Shown in pieces: positions 1 through 5,555 of a DNA stretch of 6,806 bases. Numbering within the stretch: the first letter of the stretch is position 1; the number at the start of each line of letters is the position of its first letter. Under the pieces are notes generated by a model. The model was not told the DNA's origin. It saw only the letters and a list, made by a program, of their open reading frames with translations, and made no database searches. The translations under genes were made by a program, and so were the position numbers. This DNA comes from Actinomycetota bacterium. Its GTDB lineage: Bacteria > Actinomycetota > Thermoleophilia > Gaiellales > Gaiellaceae. The stretch covers positions 1-6,806 of the forward strand of contig JACCTK010000033.1 in the NCBI GenBank assembly GCA_013812465.1. The letters are read 5' to 3'.

Positions 1-1
1 G

Positions 2-478
2 GTCAACTCGTACAAGCGCCTCAAGCTCGGAACGACGACGAGTGGGGCGACCTGGTCTCCGGTCTGGATCACGTACGGCTACAACAACCGCACGCAGATG
101 CTGCGGATCCCCGGCCCCGGTCGGATCGAGGACCGGACGATCGACGGCTCGTGCAACCCCTATCTCGCAGCGGCTGCGGTGCTCGCGGCCGGTCTCGACG
201 GCATCGAGCGGGGCCTCGATGCGGGTGAGCCGAATGCGGACAACCTCTATGCGACGCCGTATGACGAGCTGAAGGGGCGCGGGCTCGAGACGTTGCCGGC
301 CACTCTGCTGCAGGCGACCTACGAGCTCGAGCACGACGATGTTCTCAGGGAGGCGCTGGGACGGGGCCGAGACGAGGACTACGTCGACTACTTCATCCGC
401 GTGAAACGGGCGGAGTGGAACCGCTACCACGAGCAAGTGACGCCTTGGGAGATCCGGGAGTACCTGACCCGCTTCTGA
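2..478 (+). CDS. glnT: Type III glutamine synthetase / gamma-glutamylmethylamide synthetase-like, C-terminal part
   Basis: Partial gene, open at the left edge; 158 residues of the C-terminal catalytic domain are present and end at TGA. The frame opens with VNSYKRL, then SGATWSPVW, NNRTQMLRIPGPGRIEDRT and CNPYLAAAAVLAAGLDGI. These are the standard glutamine synthetase blocks holding the substrate and phosphate-binding arginines and the NPYL motif. The family makes an amide from glutamate, ATP and ammonia; the close relative GmaS uses methylamine instead and makes gamma-glutamylmethylamide. The tail (VKRAEWNRYHEQVTPWEIREYLTRF region) fits the short type III/GmaS class rather than the adenylylated type I enzymes. 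Seen: the motifs. Known: genes of this class commonly sit beside glxBCD or mgsABC. Inferred: it supplies the amide substrate for the synthase encoded downstream. Ammonia versus methylamine specificity cannot be decided from this fragment. Confidence 0.88.
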   Translation, partial: VNSYKRLKLGTTTSGATWSPVWITYGYNNRTQMLRIPGPGRIEDRTIDGSCNPYLAAAAVLAAGLDGIERGLDAGEPNADNLYATPYDELKGRGLETLPATLLQATYELEHDDVLREALGRGRDEDYVDYFIRVKRAEWNRYHEQVTPWEIREYLTRF

Positions 479-568
479 TCGATATGGAGCTTTTCTCCAC
501 ATGCAGTTCTCGAAGAACGGCAAGAACTAGCGTTATCACCGCGTGCGGCATGTGTACCTTCTGGACAT
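479..568 (+). promoter_or_regulatory. Intergenic gap with putative glxB promoter
   Basis: This 90-bp gap separates glnT from glxB. A TANNNT-type -10 hexamer, TACCTT (555-560), lies exactly 8 bases before the ATG of glxB. A weak -35-like TTATCA (533-538) stands 16 bases upstream of it. No convincing Shine-Dalgarno sequence precedes the ATG, so transcription may begin at or next to the start codon (leaderless). The gap also holds a small inverted repeat, GTTCT-CGA-AGAAC (506-518), a possible operator, and a weak stem TGGAG/CTCCA (485-499) with a 5-base loop. The stem is too weak to call a terminator. All of this is inference from sequence alone. Confidence 0.35.
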
Positions 569-1474
569 ATGTGCGGAATCGTAGGCCTGTTCGCGAAGTC
601 GCCTGAGATCGAGGAGCGCCTCGGCGTGCATCTGGCCGCGATGCTCGCGCAGATGAACGACCGCGGGCCGGACAGCGCAGGCGTCGCGGTCTATCGCGAT
701 CCTGCCCCGTCCGGGTCGAGCAAGCTGACGCTCTTCTCCGCGGATGCGCGGGAGGACTGGGCGGAGCTCGCAGCCCGCCTCGGAGACGAGTTCGGCGGCT
801 CACCTGAGCCCGGCGTTCGCGCGAGCCACGCCGTCTTGGTCGTGGACACGGATGCCGAGGACGCCGAAGCGTGGGTGCGGGCAACCCGTCCGGACCTGCG
901 GGTGATGAGCGCTGGGAGCGTCATCGAGATCTACAAGGAGACCGGACTTCCGCGCGAGTTCGCGAAGGAGTTCCGGCTCACCGACCTCCAGGGGACGCAT
1001 GCCCTCGGCCATACGCGCATGGCGACCGAAAGCCGCGTCACGACCGAGGGGTCGCACCCGTTCTCGACCGGGCTCGATCTCTGCCTCGTCCACAACGGGT
1101 CGCTCTCGAACCACAACCGGCTGCGCGAGAACCTGCGCCGCGAGGGGATCGGATTCGAGACCGAGAACGACACGGAGGTCGCGGCCGGCTATCTCGCGTG
1201 GCGTATGCGCGAGGGGGCGGCGCTCGAGCAGGCGCTCGAGGGCTGCCTCGAGGATCTCGACGGCTTCTACACGTTCGCTGTCGGGACAGCTGATGGCTTC
1301 GCGGTCTTGCGCGATCCGATCGCGTGCAAGCCGGCAGTGCTGGCCGAGACCGACGACTGGGTCGCCATGGGCTCGGAGTGGCGCGCGATCTCGGTCCTGC
1401 CCGGATCCGCGGACGCGCGCATGTGGGAGCCGGAGCCCGGAGTCGTGTACGTGTGGGAGAAGGAGCTTGTCTGA
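569..1474 (+). CDS. glxB: GlxB/MgsA-like class II glutamine amidotransferase subunit
   Basis: 301-residue N-terminal-nucleophile amidotransferase. It releases ammonia from glutamine (or methylamine from gamma-glutamylmethylamide) and passes it to the synthase subunit. The start is fixed by MCGIVGLF: after removal of Met, Cys2 is the catalytic nucleophile, so no other start would work. Further family motifs are RGPDSAG (32-38), GHTRMAT (147-153, substrate-binding Arg), HPF (163-165), HNGSLSNH (175-182, oxyanion-hole Asn/Gly) and ENDTEV (199-204). The roughly 100-residue stretch between RGPDSAG and GHTRMAT is a GlxB-type insertion compared with a minimal GATase domain. No synthase domain is fused, as expected for a split enzyme. 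Its TGA shares one base with the ATG of glxC (TGATG), so translation of the two is coupled. The alternative name mgsA would apply if the complex makes N-methylglutamate. Confidence 0.92.
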   Translation: MCGIVGLFAKSPEIEERLGVHLAAMLAQMNDRGPDSAGVAVYRDPAPSGSSKLTLFSADAREDWAELAARLGDEFGGSPEPGVRASHAVLVVDTDAEDAEAWVRATRPDLRVMSAGSVIEIYKETGLPREFAKEFRLTDLQGTHALGHTRMATESRVTTEGSHPFSTGLDLCLVHNGSLSNHNRLRENLRREGIGFETENDTEVAAGYLAWRMREGAALEQALEGCLEDLDGFYTFAVGTADGFAVLRDPIACKPAVLAETDDWVAMGSEWRAISVLPGSADARMWEPEPGVVYVWEKELV

Positions 1475-2190
1475 TGGCGGTTGCCGAGCGTGAGCAGCAG
1501 GCGGCAGTCGAGCTTGTCGACCTCGGGACGACTCCGCTTCGCGAGCTCAACCAGCGCCTTCACGATCTCGCGCAGGCGCCCGGCCCCAGCGCCTGGCGCA
1601 TCGTCAACCCGAACGGGGCGCATGCCGTTGCCTGCGGCCTGGACGCGGACATCGAGGTCGAGGTCGAGGGGCACGTCGGCTACTACTGCGCCGGGATGAA
1701 CAAGCGGGCTCGTGTGCGCATCCACGGCAACGCGAGCACGGGCCTCGCCGAAAACATGATGTCGGGCCTCGTCGTCGTCGACGGGAACGCCAGCCAGTCG
1801 GCGGGAGCTACGGGACGTGGGGGGCTGCTCGTCGTCCGCGGGGACGCGGCCGCGCGCTGCGGGATCTCGATGAAGGGGATCGACATCGTCGTCGGCGGCT
1901 CGGTCGGGCACATGAGCGCGTTCATGGCCCAGACCGGCTCGCTCGTGGTCTGCGGCGACGCGGGAGAGGCGCTCGGGGACTCGATCTACGAAGCGCGGCT
2001 CTATGTGCGTGGCAGCGTCGCGAGCCTGGGCGCCGATTGCGTCGAAAAGGAGCTTCGCGACGAGCACCGCGTCCAGCTCAGCGGGTTGCTGAAAGCCGCC
2101 GAGATCGAGGCCGATCCGTCCGGTTTCCGCCGCTATGGCTCGGCGCGCCAGCTCTACAACTTCCGGGTCGACAACGCGGGCGCGTACTAG
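1474..2190 (+). CDS. glxC: GlxC/MgsB-like glutamate synthase GXGXG-domain subunit
   Basis: 238-residue protein equivalent to the C-terminal GXGXG right-handed beta-helix domain of large glutamate synthases, here a free subunit. The helix turns show as repeated glycine motifs from about residue 66 to 187: GHVGYYCAGMN, IHGNASTGLAENMMSG, VDGNASQSAGATGRGG, RGDAAARCGISMKG, GGSVGHMSAFMAQTG, CGDAGEALGDSIYE. In full-length glutamate synthases this domain is structural and joins the amidotransferase and FMN domains; a scaffold role is inferred here. The ATG at 1474 is preferred because it overlaps the glxB stop and is preceded by AAGGAG (1461-1465 area), the clearest Shine-Dalgarno in the window. A longer in-frame extension to 1324 runs inside glxB and carries no family sequence. 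The stop TAG shares its last base with the glxD GTG. Confidence 0.9.
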   Translation: MAVAEREQQAAVELVDLGTTPLRELNQRLHDLAQAPGPSAWRIVNPNGAHAVACGLDADIEVEVEGHVGYYCAGMNKRARVRIHGNASTGLAENMMSGLVVVDGNASQSAGATGRGGLLVVRGDAAARCGISMKGIDIVVGGSVGHMSAFMAQTGSLVVCGDAGEALGDSIYEARLYVRGSVASLGADCVEKELRDEHRVQLSGLLKAAEIEADPSGFRRYGSARQLYNFRVDNAGAY

Positions 2191-3560
2191 TGAGCGAGCG
2201 CGTACAGCGGGGGTCAGACCCCAAGGGGTCAGACCCCAGGCCGTGGAACCTGCGCGAGTCGTACCTCTTCGACCGCACTGTCATCGCCGAGATCCAGCGC
2301 GCCTCCCGCGAGGGGATCTATGACATCCGAGGCTTCGGTGCCAAGCGCCACCTACCGCACTTCGACGATCTTCTGTTTCTGGGCGCGTCCGTCTCGCGCT
2401 ACCCACTCGAGGGCTACCGTGAGCGGTGTTCGACAGATGTTGTCCTGGGGACGCGCTTCGCGAAGAAGCCGCTCGAGCTGAAGATCCCTGTGACGATCGC
2501 CGGGATGAGCTTCGGCGCGCTCTCCGCGCCCGCGAAGGAGGCGCTGGGCCGTGGGGCGAGCGAGGTCGGCACGTCCACGACCACAGGCGACGGCGGCATG
2601 ACGAACGAGGAGCGCGAGCACTCCCAGACGCTCGTCCACCAGCTCCTCCCCTCGCGCTACGGCATGAACCCCGACGACCTGCGCCGCGCGGACGCGATCG
2701 AGGTCGTCGTCGGGCAGGGAGCGAAGCCGGGAGGCGGCGGCATGCTCCTCGGCCACAAGATCTCCGCTCGCGTTGCGGAGATGCGCGACCTCCCGAGGGG
2801 AATCGATCAGCGGAGCGCCTCTCGGCATCCCGACTGGACGGGTCCGGACGACCTCGAGATCAAGATCGGCGAGCTCCGCGAGATCACCGACTGGGAGAAG
2901 CCGGTCTTCGTCAAGGTCGGCGCGTCGCGAACGTATTACGACGTCCAGCTCGCGGTGAAGGCCGGAGCCGACGCGATCGTCGTCGACGGAATGCAGGGCG
3001 GCACGGCTGCGACGCAGGATGTCTTCATCGAGCACGTTGGAATTCCCACGCTGCCCGCGACGCGGCTCGCGGTCGACGCCCTCCAGGAGCTCGGGATGCA
3101 CCGGCAGGTGCAGCTCATCGTGTCGGGCGGTATCCGAAGCGGTGCGGATGTGGCCAAGGCGCTCGCGCTCGGCGCCGACGCGGTCTCGATCGGCACAGCC
3201 GCGCTCGTCGCGATGGGCGACAACAGCCCGGAGCTGGAGGACGAATACCGGGAGATCGGGAGCTCGGCGGGCTTCTACGACGACTATCAGGCCGGTCGCG
3301 ACCCGGCGGGGATTTCGACGCAGGACGACGAGCTCGCCGCCCGCTTCGACCCCGTCCTCGGCGGCCGCCGCATCGCCAACTTCCTGCGCGTGCTCACACT
3401 CGAGACGCAAACGCTCGCGCGCGCGTGCGGCAAGTCGCACGTGCACAACCTCGAGCCCGAGGATCTCGTCGCGCTGACGGTGGAGGCGGCGGCGATGGCG
3501 CGCGTCCCGCTCGCCGGGACGGACTGGATCCCGGGAAGGAACGGGTCGTCGCACGAGTAA
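2190..3560 (+). CDS. glxD: GlxD/MgsC-like FMN-binding glutamate synthase subunit
   Basis: 456-residue FMN-binding (alpha/beta)8 barrel, the synthase part of glutamate or N-methylglutamate synthase. It reductively combines 2-oxoglutarate with the ammonia or methylamine delivered by GlxB. Motifs: HFDDLLFLGASVSRYPLEGY (57-76), MSFGALSAPAKEALGRGAS (106-124), TTGDGGM (131-137), GQGAKPGGGGMLLGHK (175-190), FVKVGAS (240-246), ADAIVVDGMQGGTAATQ (260-276) and SGGIRSGADVAKALALGADAVSIGTAAL (312-339). The last two form the FMN phosphate region. Only two cysteines are present (80 and 413), so the three-cysteine 3Fe-4S cluster of classical large glutamate synthases is not evident. GTG at 2190 overlaps the glxC stop by one base and has no clear Shine-Dalgarno, so coupled translation is likely. 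Conserved sequence begins only at about residue 18 (PWNLRESYLFDR). The first 17 residues include GSDPKGSDP, which is encoded by a palindromic DNA repeat. Confidence 0.92.
   Translation: MSERVQRGSDPKGSDPRPWNLRESYLFDRTVIAEIQRASREGIYDIRGFGAKRHLPHFDDLLFLGASVSRYPLEGYRERCSTDVVLGTRFAKKPLELKIPVTIAGMSFGALSAPAKEALGRGASEVGTSTTTGDGGMTNEEREHSQTLVHQLLPSRYGMNPDDLRRADAIEVVVGQGAKPGGGGMLLGHKISARVAEMRDLPRGIDQRSASRHPDWTGPDDLEIKIGELREITDWEKPVFVKVGASRTYYDVQLAVKAGADAIVVDGMQGGTAATQDVFIEHVGIPTLPATRLAVDALQELGMHRQVQLIVSGGIRSGADVAKALALGADAVSIGTAALVAMGDNSPELEDEYREIGSSAGFYDDYQAGRDPAGISTQDDELAARFDPVLGGRRIANFLRVLTLETQTLARACGKSHVHNLEPEDLVALTVEAAAMARVPLAGTDWIPGRNGSSHE
2210..2237. repeat. Two tandem 13-bp palindromes inside the 5' end of glxD
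   Basis: GGGGTCAGACCCC occurs at 2210-2222 and again at 2225-2237, separated by AA. Each copy is a perfect inverted repeat with 6-base arms around a single A. The 15-bp period equals five codons, so both copies are read in the glxD frame and encode GSDPK/GSDPR. The repeat looks like an inserted mobile palindrome (REP/MITE-like) tolerated in the variable N-terminal tail. The two copies could also pair with each other over a long stem. Confidence 0.75.
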
Positions 3561-3565
3561 CGCAG

Positions 3566-3572
3566 GGTGACA
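3566..3572. repeat. Left half of interrupted GGTGAC-A-GTCACC palindrome
   Basis: GGTGACA lies 5 bp after the glxD stop and directly abuts the left end of the IS remnant. Together with AGTCACC at 4185-4191 on the other side it forms one complete palindrome plus one duplicated A. Confidence 0.6.
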
Positions 3573-3587
3573 GGAAGTGATCTCAAA
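3573..3587 (+). repeat. Left terminal inverted repeat of IS remnant
   Basis: GGAAGTGATCTCAAA matches the reverse complement of 4170-4184 exactly. If the flanking GGTGAC half-palindromes are counted, the inverted match extends outward with one A/T mismatch. That mismatch is what a directly repeated target base would give. Confidence 0.8.
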
Positions 3588-3627
3588 TTGAGAAGGGACC
3601 TCCAGCAGGACGGCGAATAGATCGGGC

Positions 3628-4174
3628 ATGGATGCCCATGGTCGGTCCCGTTTGCGCCGACGAGGACGCTCGGCGCCGCTCAAGTGGAAGGTCTCCGACG
3701 AGCTGTGGGCTCGGCTCGAGGAGCTGCTCGCCGATCCCCCGCGGCGCTTCCGTTATCCCCGGGCGCTCGCGCTACTGCCCGCGTGCCTGTCTGGAGGGGA
3801 CTCTGTACGTGCTCTTCACTGACACCCCCTGGCTCGAGGTGCCCTACCGCGAGCTCTCCCTGCCGAGCGGAGAGACCTGCCGGCGCCGCCTCGAGGAGTG
3901 GTCTCGCCGGGGTGTGCTCGAGGCGGCGATCGCCGTGCTCTGCCAGGAGCTCTCAGCTGCCGGCGCGCTCGATTGGTCACGGAGATCTGGCGCGGGAGGC
4001 AACGTCGGCTGAAGGCTCGAGACCCGCAAGCGGGTGAGCGCTGGCCGGTCGAGCGCACCACCGCCTGGCTTCGCAACCGCCGGCGGGTCGCCATCCGCCG
4101 TGACCGCGAAGCCCGAGACCTACCTCGCCTTCCTCCATCGCGCCATGATCCTCATCCTCGCTCGCGCATTTTGA
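3628..4174 (+). pseudogene. IS5-family (DUF4096-type) transposase, frameshifted with DDE core deleted
   Basis: Recognisable transposase pieces lie in different frames. From ATG 3628 the first frame gives KWKVSDELWARLEELLADPPRRFRYP, the N-terminal signature of IS5-type transposases. From about 3770 a second frame gives CLEGTLYVLFTDTPWLEVPY, then GETCRRRLEEWSRRGVLEAA and ELSAAGALDWSR (to about 3990). After DWSR, where the family normally enters the catalytic DDE core, the sequence jumps to WPVERTTAWLRNRRRVAIRRDRE (about 4042-4110), the motif carrying the last catalytic Glu. A final frame change leads to ETYLAFLHRAMILILARAF and TGA at 4172-4174. So there are at least two frameshifts and one large internal deletion, and no active transposase can be made. 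The breakpoints are approximate. Confidence 0.8.
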
Positions 4175-4184
4175 GATCACTTCC
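4170..4184 (-). repeat. Right terminal inverted repeat of IS remnant
   Basis: TTTGAGATCACTTCC is the exact reverse complement of 3573-3587. The transposase stop TGA (4172-4174) lies within it. Confidence 0.8.
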
Positions 4185-4249
4185 AGTCACCAAGAACCTG
4201 TGACAGTCACCCGCCCAAGGTGACTGTCACCCGCAAGGTGACTGTCACC
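4185..4249. repeat. Array of 13-bp GGTGAC-N-GTCACC palindromes (one half plus three units)
   Basis: The half unit AGTCACC (4185-4191) abuts the IS. Three units follow: TGTGACAGTCACC (4199-4211, outer base altered), GGTGACTGTCACC (4219-4231) and GGTGACTGTCACC (4237-4249). Spacers are 7, 7 and 5 bases; the last two end in AA. Each unit can fold as a 5-bp stem with a 3-base loop, or units can pair with one another. The array fills almost the whole gap down to the CBS-protein stop codon (4261), so it could terminate transcription from both sides. It lacks a T-tract, so terminator function is only inferred. The layout matches the palindrome pair in glxD (6-base arms, one-base centre, AA before a unit) but the arm sequence differs. 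Confidence 0.75.
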
Positions 4250-4260
4250 AGCTCTTCGCC

Positions 4261-4650
4261 CTAGACGCCGCGAGGCGCCGAGTCGTCGAGGACGACGCGC
4301 ATGAGGTCCCGGATTGACACGATCCCGACCACAGTGCCGTCCTCCACCACCGGAAGATGGCGAAAGCCGCCGTGGATCATCAGGGTCGCGGCGGTGTCCG
4401 TCGACTCGGAGGGCTCGATCGTCTCCGGGTGCTGCGTCATGCAATCGGCAACACGCGTTCCCTCGACGCGGCCTTCCCCGACCGCGCGGAGGATGTCGCG
4501 CTCGGTGAGGATTCCCACAAGCCTGTCGCCTTCCAGCACGACCACGGCGCCGACTCGCCGCTCGTTCATGTCTGCGGCCACCTCGGTGAGCGCCGCAGCC
4601 GGGGCCACGCTGAGAAGGCCGCGCGTCATGATGTCCGCGATCGTCGCCAT
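4261..4650 (-). CDS. Small two-CBS-domain protein
   Basis: 129-residue protein made almost wholly of a CBS-domain pair (Bateman module). The first repeat runs from about residue 1 to 60 (IADIMTRGLLSVAP, then AVVVLEGDRLVGILTERDILRAV) and the second from about 65 to 122 (VADCMTQHPETIEPSE, then HLPVVEDGTVVGIVSIRDLMRVV). The GILTERD and GIVSIRD motifs, each with its Asp, are the usual adenosyl-nucleotide-binding signature. Such modules sense AMP, ATP or SAM, often regulating a partner, but no effector domain is attached and the partner is unknown. There is no Shine-Dalgarno; TATGCT stands 8 bases before the ATG. It is the last gene of the leftward group, 29 bp after the oxidoreductase stop, and converges on glxD. 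The function beyond ligand sensing is not known. Confidence 0.9.
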   Translation of the reverse strand: MATIADIMTRGLLSVAPAAALTEVAADMNERRVGAVVVLEGDRLVGILTERDILRAVGEGRVEGTRVADCMTQHPETIEPSESTDTAATLMIHGGFRHLPVVEDGTVVGIVSIRDLMRVVLDDSAPRGV

Positions 4651-4679
4651 CGCAGGCGAGCATAACGCGGTGTGGATCG
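4651..4679 (-). promoter_or_regulatory. Putative leaderless promoter of the CBS-protein gene
   Basis: On the minus strand a TANNNT hexamer, TATGCT (4659-4664), is followed by exactly 8 bases and then the ATG. No ribosome binding site is visible in the 29-bp gap and no good -35 is seen. The arrangement equals that of glxB and of the NTF2-like gene. Confidence 0.35.
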
Positions 4680-5552
4680 TTATCCGGGATCCGCCCGCAT
4701 CGCGTCGAGGATCTGCGGAAGCGACTCGTCGTCGGGGATCTCCTCCGGAGCCCGTTCTGCGGCCGGGGTCACGGCGAGCGACGCGTAGACCTCGGCCATC
4801 GCCTCGAACAGCGCCGGCGTGAGGCCTGCCGCCGATTGCGTGGCCGCGATCTCGTGCATCTCGCCGACGTAACGGCCGGACTTCGCCGCCGCGCTTGCCA
4901 AGCGACGCTCGACGTTCGAGACGAGCTCTGGCGTGGCCGTCCTGAGATCGGCGAGAACGTGCTCGAGGACGCCGTTCGTGTGCGCGGCGCGCAGGGCCTG
5001 GAGCAGGACGGCAGCGCTGCCTTTGTAGACGGACGCGGTGCTCATCTTCACGGCGGAGGCTCCTCCGACGACGTCGCCCACGACAATCAGGTCGACCCCC
5101 TCGAACGGAAGGGCGGCGATCTCCTGGGCGCGTGGCCCGGAGAGGTACACGCGCGTCGTTCCGGGCTTCCAGGGCGGCGGCCCCGAGATCGATCCGTCGA
5201 TCGTCTCCAAGCCCGCTTCCGAGACTGTCGATTCGATGTGGACAGCGGTTGCAGGCGCGACCGCGTTCATCTCGACGAACAGAGGAGTCCGCGCGGCGCC
5301 CTTCGCCGCGTCCCGGATGGTCTCCGCCACGGAGGTCGCGGCCTCGGGCGGCACGATCGAGAGGATGATGTCAGCCTGGTCGACCACCACGCTGAGGTCG
5401 GCCACGAGCTCCACACTCGCCCGCTCGGCGAGCCGGGATGTTCGCGCGCTGCGCTCTTCGAGCGTCGCGACGACGCGAGCGCCACCCCTGGCCAGCGCAT
5501 CGGCCATTGCGCTCCCCATCGCGCCGGGGCTGACGACGCTGACGGTCGGCAC
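4680..5552 (-). CDS. NAD(P)-dependent oxidoreductase, beta-hydroxyacid dehydrogenase-like with DUF1932-type C-terminus
   Basis: 290-residue cytosolic dehydrogenase. The N-terminal Rossmann domain has the dinucleotide-binding loop in SPGAMGSAMADAL (8-20), a variant of GxGxMG, and continues through DIILSIVPPEAA (61-72). A substrate-site element DGSISGPPP (119-127) corresponds to the DAPVSG block of the 3-hydroxyisobutyrate / 6-phosphogluconate dehydrogenase superfamily. GGASAVKMSTASVYKG (163-178) carries the likely catalytic Lys169. The helical C-terminal half, about 185-265, resembles the DUF1932 domain rather than the usual HIBADH C-terminus. The substrate is not known. The start is GTG at 5550-5552; it lies 3 bp after the stop of the upstream gene, with GAGG almost touching it, so translational coupling is likely. 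A short acidic tail (PEEIPDDESLPQIL) follows the domain. Function beyond 2-hydroxyacid-type oxidoreductase is inference. Confidence 0.85.
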   Translation of the reverse strand: MPTVSVVSPGAMGSAMADALARGGARVVATLEERSARTSRLAERASVELVADLSVVVDQADIILSIVPPEAATSVAETIRDAAKGAARTPLFVEMNAVAPATAVHIESTVSEAGLETIDGSISGPPPWKPGTTRVYLSGPRAQEIAALPFEGVDLIVVGDVVGGASAVKMSTASVYKGSAAVLLQALRAAHTNGVLEHVLADLRTATPELVSNVERRLASAAAKSGRYVGEMHEIAATQSAAGLTPALFEAMAEVYASLAVTPAAERAPEEIPDDESLPQILDAMRADPG

Positions 5553-5555
5553 GCC

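Larger units (their letters stand above)
3573..4184. mobile_element. Decayed, internally deleted IS5-like insertion sequence remnant
   Basis: A 612-bp element bounded by matching terminal inverted repeats: GGAAGTGATCTCAAA at 3573-3587 and its complement at 4170-4184, 15 of 15 bases. Between them lies a broken transposase whose stop codon overlaps the right inverted repeat, as is usual for compact IS elements. Its length is well below that of an intact IS5-family element because the catalytic core is missing. It lies between the convergent glxD and CBS-protein genes and disrupts neither. It could still be mobilised by a transposase elsewhere that recognises the ends. The left end also contains TCTCAA-A-TTGAGA (3581-3593), a 6-1-6 palindrome not mirrored at the right end, so its meaning is doubtful. 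Confidence 0.8.

Noticed and set aside
479..568. Riboswitch or intrinsic terminator between glnT and glxB.
   Set aside because: Only weak 5-bp stems without a T-tract are present, and no known riboswitch core was recognised in 90 bp.
393..884. 163-codon minus-strand frame across the glnT end and glxB start.
   Set aside because: Low-complexity Arg/Pro-rich translation overlapping two confident genes on the other strand.
1324..1473. Upstream ATG that would lengthen GlxC by 50 residues.
   Set aside because: The extension lies inside glxB and matches nothing in the family; ATG 1474 has AAGGAG and the TGATG overlap.
2037..2189. Upstream ATG that would lengthen GlxD by 51 residues.
   Set aside because: The extension overlaps glxC out of frame and is Arg-rich; GTG 2190 overlaps the glxC stop by one base, as within the rest of the trio.
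2352..3683. Long 443-codon open frame on the minus strand opposite glxD.
   Set aside because: It is the antisense of a clearly conserved gene in GC-rich DNA; its translation is rich in Arg/Glu/Asp with no recognisable domain.
4185..4249. CRISPR array.
   Set aside because: Units are 13-bp palindromes with 5-7 base spacers, far too short for repeats and spacers, and there are no cas genes in the window.
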